Part shown: positions 52,701 through 64,000 of the stretch, in pieces | How positions within the stretch are numbered: position 1 is the stretch's first letter | How the letters are laid out: each line of letters begins with the position of its first letter | Assembly (NCBI GenBank): GCA_013399855.1 | Contig: VXAY01005013.1 | Coordinates: forward strand, 60,313 to 124,312 | Reading direction: 5' to 3' | From: Oxyruncus cristatus | Lineage: Eukaryota; Chordata; Aves; Passeriformes; Cotingidae | Length of the DNA: 64,000 nucleotides | Translations under genes and position numbers: made by a program | The notes under the pieces: model-generated | What the model saw: the letters and a program-made list of their open reading frames with translations, nothing else | The model's database searches: none | Told to the model about the DNA's origin: nothing

Positions 52701-55700
52701 GTTCTCCTTCCCCTTAAATGTAGATTGTTTTGAAATGTTACAGTTCTTTCGATATTAATTTGATATCTCAGTGTTTTCAGCCATTCTCTTGAACTAGACA
52801 AATTACTAGACAATAATAAATAAATTCAATAAAAATTGGATTAGACACGTCTTGGGATTTTTATGACTTAAAGGGCAAACCAAACAACTATTTCAAAGCC
52901 TTTGATCCACACTTTCCTTTCTTCCCTTTCCCCCCTGCTCTGTGGATCTCATTTCCATTCTGTGAAGTTTTATTTAAAGTAAAAAGGAAGAAGTAAATGG
53001 ATGCGTTCACTGGAATCAGACAATTGCTCATCTTTATATTTGTTTCCAAAGCACATGATGCTCAAGCACAAATCCCACTTTAAAAGGTTGCTTTGCATAC
53101 CTGCCGCTGTCTGCTTGGAAACGGGAAAGGTAGACCTCCAGGTTGCTGGTTTTCCCGGGAATACAGCTGTGGCCATGCACAGAGGAACCAGCCCCTCCAC
53201 CCTCCTCACACTGACCCCTGCGCTTGCAGTCAAACACCAACAAATATGTCCCCATCCTTCAAATTAAATAAAGGGATAATATTCTCATCAACAATCCTCC
53301 ACAGTACGATGCCCTCCTCCCTCAAGGAGACTCTGGGATGACCAGTGGACTCGGGCAATCCCAGTGGAGCCAGCCATCCGGTGAGGAGGCTTTTAGAAGC
53401 TGCTGCCTCTGCTTAAAGAGGGAAGAATTCTCACACAGAATTCACAACTCTAAAAAGCCTCTGGGGTCTTCTAGGAACTTCAGTGTCAAACACCCCCTCC
53501 TGGAAGGCATCACCCAGACTGACTGAAACCCAACATCCAGCCCGGTGCTGTGCCAAGGCAGCTCTGTCAGCCCCAGCAGCCACTGCCCGTGGCACAAGGA
53601 GGAACCTCCTCCATCACAGCAGTTGCAAATGGAAGATATCAAACGAGGGGAAAAGTTGGGCGAGACTTATTAATGCCTTTATTAGTGCACTCCAAGAGGA
53701 ACCTCGGAACCTTTGAGCCTCCAGCTCAAAGAGGAGCCCACCGGGAAGGATGCGTGGGCGTGGGAAGAGCAGTGGCAGGATGATTGGCTCATTAAAGGTG
53801 GCCTAAAAAGGGAAGCAGACTCGGGTTGGTGCTCTTTCATGTTCCCCTACGAGATATAAAGAAGGGCTCATTTTTTCTTCTTCAGAGGGCTTTTCCTCCT
53901 CGTTCCTGTATTGGACATTTTACACCTGGAGAGCAGCTGGAAGGTGACACACAGGCCGTTGTGAAAGCAAAGCCCAACGAGTGGAGCAGTTACACCCTTT
54001 TTATTCAAATCCTGTATAGCCCTAATGTCTGTTCAAATCAGAGACATAATGATTTGAGAATCTGGTTTTGTTAAAGATTTAACAAGCCTGCCCCTTCAAT
54101 AAAATCAGCAATTTCCTACTCATAAATGAGACTCTTAAACAGCCATCCAGCAAAACAAGAAATAATGGATTTTATCCTTTTTAATCTCACATTATTCACC
54201 TACCTCAGGAACAGCCAAAGAGCTGAACAATTTCTTTTGCGTGTCTTCCCTGATAAAAAACAAAGCATCCATGGAGGAGATGAGAAGGAGCCCAGATATC
54301 CCCCTGTATCCTCACATAACCTGGTATCAAAGGAGATGGCTGTTATCAGCCAACTCCTCTCCGGGCGAGACCGTGCACCAGATACCACCCTTTTAAAGCC
54401 AATTATCCCTGCACAGCCCTCCGTGAGCTCCGGACAGGGCCCTAGGAACAAACCCACACTCGTGCTATGTGTTATGGTGCCCCCACACTCCAGCTGCCCA
54501 CAGACAGGGCTTTTCAGAGCTCCCGTGGCCTGCTCCAGGTGGGAAGTGCTTGGCAGATCCCTGCCCAAGCCTCTGTGCAGAAGAGCTCCAGGTGAGGCCA
54601 GTCCTCCCACCCGTGGTTCCAGGTACCAGCCCAGGCTGTCCCTGAGGGACACCCCACGCCCTAAAGCCCTTTCCCTACAGCCACCTCCTTCCTGCCCTAC
54701 AGGCACTAAAGAACCAACACAAATACTTCAGTAAACAAATATTTTGTTTCTCTTTTTATGTAACAGAAATAAAAGAAGAATAAACCAAAACCCCAGAAGC
54801 ATTCCTAAAGTGCCATCCTAAAGACCGCTTGGAAGCGCATCCACACGGCTCTCACAGCAAAGCCCATCAAAGCCTCAGAAGGCTTCTGGTATTTCAGACC
54901 AAAGCTTCAAGAACTCAGCAAATACTGTAAGAAAAAGAAAAAAAAAAAACCACAAACCACCAAAATTTGTATCCCTTAAGCACAGAAAAGGTTGCACAGC
55001 AAAATAATCTTGTACGGCTGGACATCAAGCATCAGTTCAACTAAAACCCTGCAACGAGCTGTTCCAGCCCAAAAGCCACCTCGCAGAGACACAGCTTCTA
55101 TTTTAGGCACAGAAAACTTCAGAGCTCTGGGGCCACAGCAAATAATGATGATAAAAAGGAAAGGGCAGCCGGCTGGTAGGGAGGAGCGGGAGAAGATCAC
55201 GGGATGAAGATGAATCGTGTCTGAAAGGAGCAACTTGGCTTTCAAGCAAGGTGTGAGAAGCCTCGTTCCTGGGGACAACGTGGCTGCAGAACAGCCAACA
55301 CAGCACCCTCGGAAGGGCTGGATTTAAACTGGAGTTACTGGGTTTGGTTAAGGAGTTTATTGCCTTTCTGACACATAGGAAGCATCTGTGTTTGCATGCC
55401 TGCTCTGTGAGAGAGTGGGGAGAGGTCAGGGGGGGAATGATCACCAGGACGTGGCTCCTGCCTGACTGACATGGAACAGCCCCCCGGGGTCTCTGGCAGG
55501 AAAACCTGCAATGGAGAATTCCCCAACACACTCATAGGCAACAGAGTGAGTGGCTAAAACCAGGACTGGCACATCATAAAACTCAGGGTGGGAAGAAGCA
55601 AACAGAACCCACTGGCAGCTACAGAGATCCAAACCTGGGAGCTGGAATTCTCCTTGGGAATATCAGTGATGGCACTGGCTGGAGGGAGCCCCAGCAAGTG

Positions 55701-58700
55701 CTGCAGGAGCAGCTGAGGACACACATGGCCAAACACCACGGTGTGAGGGAGCTGGGCAGAGAGACAGAGCAGGGTAAAGCCTTACTGCCCAAAATTCGTG
55801 CTATCAGGCAGTTTTGGTCCAGGAGGCACAGCCACGGCTCCTGGCTGGCACAGGCACAGCTCCCGGCCAGCAGGGCTCTGCCCCACGCTTGTCCTAACGA
55901 TCCACAGCCAGCTCCTCGAGGACAGAACCAAACCAGCAACACGGGCAGTTTGCCTAATAATTACTGGATCTTCCCCACAGAGACTGACCCCATAACACCG
56001 GTATCGGCCCCCAAAGGCTCAACCATTCACACGGTCTAAGTGTGTGACGTGGTTACAAGGAATCAGCCAGGCCCCGCTGTTCTCCACCTCGGTCTGTGCC
56101 GACGCCAGCTGGACTCTCTGACCTGACGTTTCGTCTCCGCGCTCGGTGGGCAGCGGCTGAAGTTACCTGCTGTGGGTGGCCCCGCAGCACCACGGTCTGA
56201 CCAGACAACCAAGCTGAGTGCTGGGCTCGAGGTTAACATGCAGTCACCCCTTCTACCTGTAATAGGAATCTTTTCCACTGCACCTTCTTCCTCGCCCTCA
56301 TCTTCACACGAGCTTGTGACTCCTGGATGTGAACACGCCATAACGAAACCGTTTCAAAGCGGCGGCGATCAGACTGGTTTGTTTGCTTTCAAGCCCTACT
56401 CCCTTTAATTTCTCACTTCTGTTATCTCTTGTTTATTGATCTAAACTATCCATTACCGCTCCTAAAAGCGGCGCCCACTGGGAACTTGCCTCCTGCCACA
56501 GCCGCCCTGCCTCTCTGTAGCTTCCCCAGACAAGGACAAGCCAACCAAACATCTTAAAAGAACTGGAGACCCGATGGGATTTGGGAAACAGCAAACCCGC
56601 AGCAGTGCTGCACTCCCGTCCATCAGCAGCAGTGGGGATCACACCCACCGTGGAAATTAGCTTAAATCGGAGTCTGTGCCACCTCTGCAAATAACAGTTG
56701 CATGAATTCAGGAGACTTGAAGCAGCGTGTTTGCATTTGCTGTGTAAAGAGCACGGCAGCCTAATTGCCTGTCTGTGCCCAGCCTCGGATGGAAGGGATG
56801 CTCCGAGGGCAGAGAGAGTGAGCTGCCGTCACTGGGCTGATATATTCCTTCCTTAGCTACAGAAATTAACTGGATTTCCAGGCACCTTCACCTCCTGAGC
56901 TGGAAAATAGCCCCGCACGCTTCCCCCACCATGAACCCTTTTGTTTTTGGGAAGTCCTTCTTCAGCCTGGCTTAGTAACAAAAGGCAGCAAGTACATCCT
57001 CCAGTTTCTAAACAGGACGTGCTCTGTAAACACAGGCACACCCACAGATCCCTTTTACAGGACACAGGGCTTGGCTTTTTAACTCCTGAAGAAAGTCACA
57101 CCACCACAGGTATCACCAATTTTGGGAAGTAACCAGAATGACACACGATACTGAGATATTTAGGAAAATCCCCCAAATCTACTACAAATCTACTACCTGA
57201 ATTTGCCAGTGGCTATAGCACAGGCCCCTGTGGATTTGGGCAGAACACACCCATGTGCAGAGCAGGAACCTGGGGCACAGGGCCAGACCTGAGACACCCC
57301 TTACCTGGTTCTCCCGTGCTGGTGAGCCAGGCAGTGCGTTCCGCCTGCTCCCCTTCCCCGCCGTCTGTCGGGATCGACGGCAAACTGCAGGATGACTCTT
57401 CACCCTGGACAGGTGACCTGTCCCCATGTTCTCCTGGAAGGGCCTCTCTCAGCACCGGCAGAGCCTGCGGCATTAAAACCAAAAGCAGCCACAGCCCGTT
57501 ATTCTCCACCCGGAGCGTTTCCCGACACACCTTCAGGCTGGTCTGTCCTTCCCAGGGAAATCTGCTTCCAGGGGGTTTCTGTTACATGTCAAATTCCCTT
57601 ACTTGCAGGGTGTTCCTCTGGCATTTGTTTTGGGACACAAAATGTGGACTTGAGCCTGTGAAATCTACTCGATGTTTTGCTTCAACTCAGCGTTTAGTAA
57701 ACAGTTGTTTAACACCACAATAAGCCTCTGGTGCTGAGGAGGAACCTCAGAGAACTCCAGGTTTTGTAACTGATTTCTAGCCAAACCGTTTTGGATTCAG
57801 GAGAAAGTTTCATTGTCCTGCATCTGCTCCCTCCTCACTGATCTGACAGTGAGTTAGAGCAGAAGACAGAGTTCAGAGATCAGAGACAAAGAAGGTGGAC
57901 CTGCTGCTGGTCATCACCAACCTTCCGGGGACCAGAGCTGCTGACAGGGATGGAGCTGACAGACTCAACAGCTCTACTTGTGTATCAGGAGCTCAAAGGG
58001 CCCTTTCTGCACCTTCCCCTGCAGCCCAGCTGTGCAGCACGAGCACCCAGTGGGGCTCCCAGAACACCGTAAAGCCCTTAGGGAAAGAAGTCACCACCAT
58101 GGGCCAAAACCAGGAATTACAAGGTGCGGGTGCCCACCTGGCTGTCCTGCACCTCCTCGCCCGAAGCCAGCAGGCTGTCAGACATCTCTGCCGCTCCCTC
58201 CGGGGCCCGAGCCCGCTGCTGTTCCCGGAACAGGGAATGGTGGCTCAGGTGACTCTGCAGCACATCCGTGTCCCTGAGGAAGAAAACCGGCACCGTCAGT
58301 GGGACACCCCACACGCACGAGACTCACTGGGCTGGACAAGGGGGTCAACACGTGGTGGGAAAAGCCATCACACATTTGTCAGTGAGCATTTCTGAATTAA
58401 GAAGTGGTATTTAAAGTGGAAACTGTAAGAAGCCGCCTGTGACTTCCGCAAGTGTGAGGAAGTCGGGCAGGGGTGACCTTCATCATGATGTGTGTCCCTG
58501 TCCTGAGGCTCAGAACCCAGACACCCCTCACCCTTCCTGCATCCCTATCTCAGCCCTGAGGCCTCGCTCCACAGGGCACAGCTGCACCCACCGCCCCAGC
58601 CTTGCCTTTTAACATAGAAAATCCCAGTACTGCAACCTCGCTCGCTGAAGACGTTTGTTTTTCCAGTTGCTCCAGTGAAGTTTCACAGAGGAGTGAATTT

Positions 58701-61700
58701 CCAATTAACTCCACAAGTGTTTGTCCCTAAGAAACCATTCAGGAGACACGACAAGGTATTAGTGCTGGCAGGCGTATCAGCCTCGGCAGGAGAGCCAGGT
58801 ATCGTCGGAGAGCCCCTCCTTCAGCGCTCAGAGTGCCCCGATCCCGCCGGCACTTGAGCACCGCAGAGCCTGCAACGGGGCGGGGGGGGGAAGGTCTAGA
58901 CAGGAGCTAAGCAAGACAGAATGGAAATTGTTTTCATTCCTGCGCTAAAGAGACTGAAAACAACCCCAACTAATTCTTGCTTGGCCTTGTGGCGTGTGCA
59001 CCGGGGAAAAAAAAAAAAGCCAACACTCTGAGTAACTGCACTTCGCTGTTTTTAAAGGCCACGTGCACCTTCTGTCTCGCAGAAAAAATAAAACTGCTTC
59101 TCAAAATCGTGTTTTCTGCCCGTACGTGCCCGAGACTCGCGTTGCAGATCACAGGAGCGACTGCCTGAGAAGGCTCTGGAGTTACTACTGTGTTTCCCTG
59201 CCTCGGGAGGGCCGGGATGCCCTGCCAGCATCCCAGGATGGTCAAACAGGGCTTGGAGCCACCCGAGGTGCACAAGTATTGTAAATGCATTCCCATTGCA
59301 CTCCTTGGAAAAAAACACCCTCGTCTGAGCTTTTCAAAGCAAACAGCAAAACCACATTGCCTGAGCTGTGCAGGAAGGGGGGAAAAAAAAAAAGGCACAT
59401 GAGCAAACAAATCATCAAAAAATCAGCCCGGGCTGAGATGCCACATGGAAGTTACCCCTGTGCCAAGCAGTTTAATTCCTTCACCTCCACAGTCGAAACA
59501 AATCTGGTGACCACCTACAGGTATGGGGACAGCCCGGGGACCTCAGAGGGTTTTGATGAGGCTGCACCTCTATAATGATGCAAATGAGGACTTAACCATT
59601 GAAACAATGCAGCGGCTAATCCTGGAACGGGGGGTGTAAATGGCTATTCAGGGCCCCGGCTGCCGCTTTGTGGGGCTCCCAGCCCAGGTCTGGCCAGCGA
59701 TGAACACCCCAGCTGGGGCACGAGGGAGTTTTAGGTCTCTGCGCCGTGAGCAGGAGCTGACAGGGCTCCACCGCTAACCCCGGCTCGCCCTGCCCCGGGG
59801 GAGCAGCTCCCAGCACAAAAACTTGCATCGTCGTCGCGCTCGTGTCGAGCTGTACCCGAAGTTGTGCTTTCCCTCCGAGTGTTGGGCAACAGGGAACAAT
59901 TAAGCGGGAGCTGCCGTGCCTTTAGTCGAGTTTCCTAGACATTTAATAAGCAAAACAATACCCGGGAGATCACATAGGCCGTTAAACAGTGCTTTCTCTT
60001 TTCCCCCAGCCTCACAGACCCTGTATTCCAGCGGCAGGCTCGTTTCCCATTGTTTTCCTCCCGCTGGGTGGTCCTTCCAGGGTGCCACTCGAGAGGGATA
60101 CAATAATAAAAAGGGAAGGGGAAGGAAGGGACACCAACATAAAGAAAAACAAAATGTATGACAATCTGCAGCAGGCTACGGATCAGAGGTCAGCAAACAA
60201 GAGGTCCTTCTCTTTTACAGGTTGCTTCCTGGAAACAGTCTGATTAAGCTGACAGCTTGAATTATGTGTTACATTTTGTAATGCACAATCCATCTGTGCT
60301 AAGTCCTCCTCAATGCAGCTGAAGCAGCACTGGCATAAGCTCTGCCTTTTTCCACCCCCTCAGCAGAGCCCTTAAAATAGTCATCATCTTTCTCCACACT
60401 AATTCTCAGAGACCCTCTCCCCCAGCCTCTCCCCCCTGCCCGGGTTTAAGCCTCAAAGAAAGGGCTGGGTGCTGTAAGGAATGGTAAGAGGACACAGAGC
60501 CTTTCCCCTCGGATCAGCAGATCCGACCGAGGGAGGCCTGGAGCTGTCGGGAAGGGGAGTCCCGGTGCCTTCACAAGCCCAACAAGCCCCCACATGGTGG
60601 AGGCTGATTATGAGAAAACAAAGCCCAGGCTCACGTGGGTCTGGTTGTGAAAACATCCAGATGTTGTCGGGATAACCACTCCTTTAGCTGGGGAAGGCAC
60701 CTGGAAATGAGGCTGAACTCATCCAGAGGTAACACCTGACCTGCCAACTCTTAACCGTGGGGAAAAAAAAAAAAAAACAAAAAAACAAAATTCCTTAAGA
60801 ACAAAGACTGGCATCTCTGCAGTAAGACAGGAGAGGCATTTGCTCCAAGGATCAAAACTTGTGACTTCCTGGCACACAACAAGGATTCTGGTTTGCCTCT
60901 GCAGTCAGCCGTGGTCTCTGCTCCTCTCAAGGCCATCCCTTGTACTCATTTCAGGTAACTCCCCAAAAGTGCCAGGAGAGGGAACAGTGCTTCCTCTGGA
61001 TGCCACAGCAACAACACTGCTGCAGTGGGAGAGCCCAGGTTGCGGATATTTTGACTTAAGACAGCAAATGCACAGCGTTTGGCATCATGTCAGCACGTTT
61101 CTTCAGCCAGCGCAGGAATTTTGCAAGGGGCTGGAGTCACCGAGGTTGTGAATCCGAGCCGTGATGAACTCTGACCAAAGAAAGCTGCATTCTCATAGTC
61201 TGTGCAACTTATACAACTGAAATTCATGTACTAATCACCTGGAAGCTTTTCCACGAGTTCTCTAGCTCATTGATTACTCTGCAAGGCTTGAGGCTGCACT
61301 CTGAATTTTGGGTGCCTTGGAAAGCCCACCTGGCCAGAAGCACAGGGGAGCTACTGCTCCTCCCTCCACGAGATCCTCCACTCCTGCCAGTTTATCTGCC
61401 TTTTAATTTTCAGGTAAAACAAATTAAAACCTCTATCTGTGCTGCAGAAACAGCCAGCAGGGGTGACCCCGCTCCCCTGGCCTTGAGAAGGCAGCTTTCA
61501 GCTTGGCAGAACGGGGAGGGAGCCTCGGCGCCGTGGTTTCAGCCGTGCCCCGGGGACAGAGCGGTGAACCCTCGTGTGCGATTTCCCCGGGCTCATCAGC
61601 CGCGGAACAGCGAGGCCTCACCGCGGGGAGAACACAAGGTTAAACTGCGGTGCTCAGCTCCCACTCCTCCGGCAGAGAGCTGCACTCCCCCAGCGCTGCC

Positions 61701-63705
61701 GTGATTAACAGGTGTGATACAAAGGAAACACTGCCTAAAAGCTATTTACATGTAAATTAGGCCACGTTTCCATAGCAAGCAACAGCCTGATGCAAATGCG
61801 AAATGATAAAGTTACAGAAGTGCCTGTTTCTACTCAGCTGTCATCTACTGACACTCCAGCTAATCCTGACGTCAGCACCGAGACCACACGGCCAGGAATG
61901 CTGGGGGAATAGGTGCACGGAACAGGTTTAAAAGCTGCGAGCAACCAAGGTGGAAAAACTCAACCAAGTGGCAGAAGAGGAGGATTCGTTCCCCAGGAGC
62001 ACTTTACCCCTGTTCTCCGGGATAAAAGCACTGGTTTCCTCTGCATGTGGTTGCTGCCCAGTGTCCCACTAAAACCCCAGGGGGGACCCGAGAAGGGGTG
62101 ACACTGGTTGGCACAGGACACGGGGAGGGACCTGGGCCAGCCCCAGGGACCATCTCATGGTGAGCACAGCCCTGCTGGGATGGGGATGCGCTTCCCTGTC
62201 TCAGGAGGGCGTTGCAAGGCCGAAAATCGGGCTGTGATGGATGTCACAGTCGCTGCTCTGGCACTGCAGTCCTTGGCCACACAACCCCACCACTGTCACA
62301 CGGCACCAGAGGACAGCTGTGGGGCTGCACTGCACTGTCCTTGTTTCTCTTTTTCTGTTTCCAGACAAACAGTTGAAAAGCTGAACCAACTGGAAGTTCC
62401 AGTGCACACAAAACAGGCTGTTCAGTAAGTGACAAGTACTTGCCATACAGAGCCACTGGGGTAACATTTGTGTTCATTTAAAGAACAGCTATTGCATTTT
62501 AACAACAAACACCCTTCACTCGGCCAGCTCTGACCCCAGGGAGGGACCTGAAGCCACTGAGCCCCCAGTTCCTGCAGGACAGGTGAGAACTTGGCCCACC
62601 TGTGTGGGCTTTAGTGCCCTGAGCAGCCCGGCTGATCCGCAGCCTCTGGAGCACGGACAGTGAGTGAGCAGAGAGAAAACAGGGAAGGCTGTACCTGTGT
62701 GGTGCTGAGCTGTCTGAGGGCTCCTCCTGTGCTGGGGGGCAGCTCAGTGGGGGCAGTGGGGAGCCCTCCACAGCCTGGGCGTCCCCGTCTCGCTCCTGCT
62801 GCACGCTGGGAGTGCTCGGTGTCACCCCCTCCTCGGGGCGGGGGGACATCAGGAGCTCTGCACTGCTCTCCTCTGTACCAGTCCACCAGTTACTCAGGAC
62901 AGACTTTGATCCTGTGATAATGAACCAAAAAAAAAGAGGAATTCATTATTCTTCCCAAAACATCAGCAGGACCAAGGACTCTATCCTAGTGTAGGAAATG
63001 AAACCAAGGTTCCCCACACTTTTTGTTCATCCCTGGATGAACAGTGTCCCTGTGTCCCCTCACACACGTGAGGGAGCATCCATCCAGCCCCATGTCCTTC
63101 CACACTCCTCTCACAAGGGGGAGTCTGGGGAGGCTCCAGCCCTTGGGGTTTGGGGCCAAACCTGGCACTCCTCAAAAACCACCCTGGCACAGAGACCAAC
63201 TACCAGACCAAATCAGCTCTGGAGGAATAATCAAACAGAGAAGCTGGAAAAAGCTTTTCTCAGGGGCAAAAGGTGCACCCCAGGAGGCTCCAGCTGTTGC
63301 CAGCGTTAAAACCTTGCAGCGGAACACACGCCCAGAGGCTCCCAGACTCTGCAGTTCATTGTCTGCTCCTGCTGCCATACCTGGAACACTTCCCTGCAGC
63401 TGTCCCTCCTTGGGGGTGGCTGGTGTGGGATCAGGAGCTGAGGAGATGAGCTGCTCAGAGCCCTCCTTGCTGGCAGCCAGGTCCCCGTGTCCCGCTGCTC
63501 CCTCCACCGATCCCTCAGTCTCTCCTCCGGTGCTCCAGCTCTCGGCACCAAGTCCCTCATGGAATGGGGGCTGGGGAGGTTCCTGCTGCATTCCCAAACC
63601 TCCTGTGGCTGAGAGAGCTGGAGTGGAGCAGCCCAGGAAGGCTGCTGCTGGATGGTCCTGTTCCCTTGGCACAGCTGTCTCGGTGCCAACTGCTGCCTGT
63701 GGCAC
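43662..63705 (-). CDS. KIZ: KIZ (kizuna centrosomal protein), last eight coding exons
   Basis: KIZ is a PLK1 substrate that stabilises pericentriolar material at mitotic spindle poles; human mutations cause rod-cone dystrophy. Eight minus-strand exons with clean AG/GT borders and matching phases total 1152 nt, or 383 codons plus stop. The product is Ser/Glu-rich and low in hydrophobics, without any catalytic motif, and ends in an acidic FDDFYD tail, as expected for the disordered C-terminal half of kizuna. The assignment rests on the tail, the overall character and synteny (KIZ lies directly upstream of XRN2 in the same orientation in vertebrates). The 5' exons, including the N-terminal coiled-coil part, lie beyond the window. 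An unrelated lineage-specific gene is the main alternative, but the order and phases make it unlikely. Confidence 0.82.
43766..45337 (-). other. KIZ last intron
   Basis: A 1.6-kb intron with no gene. A cluster of CRE-like sites is at 44089-44155; otherwise nothing is recognised. Confidence 0.6.
44140..44147. promoter_or_regulatory. CRE palindrome TGACGTCA
   Basis: A perfect cAMP-response-element palindrome, with related TGACATCA at 44109-44116 and GAAGTCACC just before it, each followed by a similar GCGA(G)AAA stretch. Confidence 0.4.
45338..45381 (-). CDS. KIZ: KIZ penultimate coding exon
   Basis: A 44-nt exon reading TETRKETVTAIKSK between split codons. Acceptor TACAG and donor GTAAGA are visible, and the phases join both neighbours. 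Confidence 0.78.
45382..52182 (-). other. KIZ intron (6.8 kb)
   Basis: The largest intron in the window. No exon is needed between the flanking phases. It contains a CpG-rich patch at 49330-49620 and enhancer-like sequence around it (48950-50340), plus A-tracts near 50852-50888. Confidence 0.65.
48950..50340. promoter_or_regulatory. Candidate enhancer or internal promoter block in KIZ intron
   Basis: Contains an octamer ATTTGCAT at 49054-49061, a CpG-dense 300-bp patch at 49330-49620, a CCAAT box at 50078-50082 beside a GGGCCGGGCCCCGGCCCC palindromic run, and many TAAT cores. It could be a developmental enhancer or the promoter of an antisense transcript. Inferred from composition only. Confidence 0.35.
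52183..52282 (-). CDS. KIZ: KIZ internal exon
   Basis: Encodes RDLADDSSKANDSREVRSET then SSSSDGIVLPFS, a Ser/Asp-rich segment. Acceptor GCGCAG and donor GTAAAG are visible, and the phases fit. Confidence 0.8.
52283..56256 (-). other. KIZ intron (4.0 kb)
   Basis: No gene or repeat family is recognised. There are short A- and T-tracts near 52636-52655 and 54930-54952. Confidence 0.65.
56257..56322 (-). CDS. KIZ: KIZ internal exon (acidic)
   Basis: A 66-nt exon reading VTSSCEDEGEEEGAVEKIPI then T, with split Gly codons at both ends that join its neighbours exactly. Acceptor TCCAG and donor GTAGAA are visible. Confidence 0.8.
56323..57304 (-). other. KIZ intron (1.0 kb)
   Basis: Nothing is recognised beyond ordinary intronic sequence. 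Confidence 0.6.
57305..57464 (-). CDS. KIZ: KIZ internal exon
   Basis: Reads ALPVLREALPGEHGDRSPVQ, then GEESSCSLPSIPTDGGEGEQ and AERTAWLTSTGEP. Acceptor CGCAG and donor GTAAGG are visible; phase 0 to 1. Confidence 0.8.
58138..58273 (-). CDS. KIZ: KIZ internal exon
   Basis: Reads DTDVLQSHLSHHSLFREQQR, then ARAPEGAAEMSDSLLASGEE and VQDSQ. Acceptor CTCAG and donor GTGGGC are visible; phase 2 to 0. Confidence 0.82.
60150..60330. promoter_or_regulatory. Candidate conserved element in KIZ intron
   Basis: A repeat-free 180-bp stretch with a nuclear-receptor-like AGAGGTCAG, AGCAAACAAG (forkhead-like), TGATTAAGC and GAATTATG motifs. Proposed from composition only. Confidence 0.25.
61700..61890. promoter_or_regulatory. 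Candidate conserved element in KIZ intron
   Basis: Contains an octamer-like ATGCAAATG (61793-61801), an imperfect X-box GTTTCCATAGCAAG (61766-61779), an E-box CAGCTG and a perfect CRE TGACGTCA (61867-61874) within 190 bp. Function is inferred. Confidence 0.3.
62695..62911 (-). CDS. KIZ: KIZ internal exon
   Basis: Reads SKSVLSNWWTGTEESSAELL, then MSPRPEEGVTPSTPSVQQER, and ends SDSSAPH. Acceptor CACAG and donor GTACAG are visible; it enters in phase 1 and leaves in phase 2. Confidence 0.82.
62912..63380 (-). other. KIZ intron (0.5 kb)
   Basis: Ordinary intronic sequence; nothing is recognised. Confidence 0.6.
63381..63705 (-). CDS. KIZ: KIZ internal exon (most upstream in window)
   Basis: A 325-nt exon starting VPQAAVGTETAVPREQDHPA after acceptor TTTCAG and ending QLQGSVP before donor GTATGG. 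It is rich in Ser, Glu, Pro and Gly. It is open in phase 0 and followed in phase 1 by the next exon. Confidence 0.8.
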
Positions 63706-64000
63706 CTGAAACACACAAGTGGGACGTGGCTGAAGGAGACAACTGGGGAGCCTGTTGCCAGCAGAGCTTCTAGAGGATGGCATACTGGGTTCTGGAGAGA
63801 GAACTATCACAGCATTCACGTGTTTGCCACAGCATTACTATGGCACAAGCCCTCGGCATGCACTCCGTGCATCCCAGTGTGCAAGTGAGAGCCCAGAGCT
63901 CAGCTGAGCCAAACCAACCTGTGGCAGAAGCTCACTGCACCCCCAACCCACCAAAGCACACAAAGGACTCCAGCTCATCTAAACTGGGCAGGACTGGTTT
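63706..64000 (-). other. KIZ intron, running out of the window
   Basis: No further exon is recognised before the window ends; the N-terminal exons lie beyond it. Confidence 0.6.

Larger units (their letters stand above)
58274..62694 (-). other. KIZ intron (4.4 kb)
   Basis: No gene. It has short A-tracts (for example 60764-60776) and two enhancer-like stretches, 60150-60330 and 61700-61890. Confidence 0.65.

Noticed and set aside
63044..63709. A 221-codon plus-strand frame
   Set aside because: It is the antisense shadow of the KIZ exon at 63381-63705 and its intron; no domain is visible.

Overview
The window is vertebrate nuclear DNA, almost certainly from a bird. Its genes are split into short exons with GT/AG introns, it is rich in GC near promoters, and the only interspersed repeats I recognise are two tails of CR1 LINEs, the characteristic avian retroposon. 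Gene order matches the conserved NKX2-4 / XRN2 / KIZ block (human chromosome 20p11). No bacterial, phage, CRISPR or operon-like content is present.

Layout. (1) 79-1026, plus strand: the 3' half of the homeobox gene NKX2-4. Its pieces are out of order. The exon start, the C-terminus with stop codon, and the C-terminal half of the homeodomain follow one another, separated by single N bases at 169, 329 and 560. This looks like an assembly error in GC-rich DNA. (2) 3742-34805, minus strand: XRN2, the nuclear 5'-3' exoribonuclease of transcription termination. I place 29 coding exons (2 to 30) with consistent phases. They encode 925 residues, which together with a 25-residue exon 1 gives exactly the 950 residues of the vertebrate protein. 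Exon 1 is not visible and probably lies in the 974-base assembly gap (39258-40231), which is flanked by two unrelated GC-rich minisatellites. (3) 43662-63705, minus strand: the last eight coding exons (383 codons) of a gene I assign to KIZ (kizuna, a centrosomal protein); its 5' exons lie beyond the window. XRN2 and NKX2-4 converge, and KIZ lies head-to-tail upstream of XRN2.

Non-coding content. Introns and spacers hold simple A/T tracts, minisatellites, two hairpins, a 50-bp tandem duplication, and several compact stretches rich in homeodomain, octamer, RFX or CRE-like motifs. I propose these as candidate conserved enhancers. The neighbouring NKX2-4/NKX2-2/PAX1/FOXA2 developmental genes are of the kind often served by enhancers inside bystander genes such as XRN2 and KIZ. 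That proposal is inference; no alignment could be run.

The genes do not form one pathway. XRN2 degrades uncapped nuclear RNA downstream of poly(A) cleavage, KIZ stabilises pericentriolar material in mitosis, and NKX2-4 is a tissue-specific transcription factor. Their linkage is best read as conserved synteny around regulatory DNA. I found no novel biological system. The most notable items are the scrambled NKX2-4, the missing XRN2 exon 1, a minisatellite grown from the exon 21 splice donor, and a CR1 tail next to the exon 4 acceptor.
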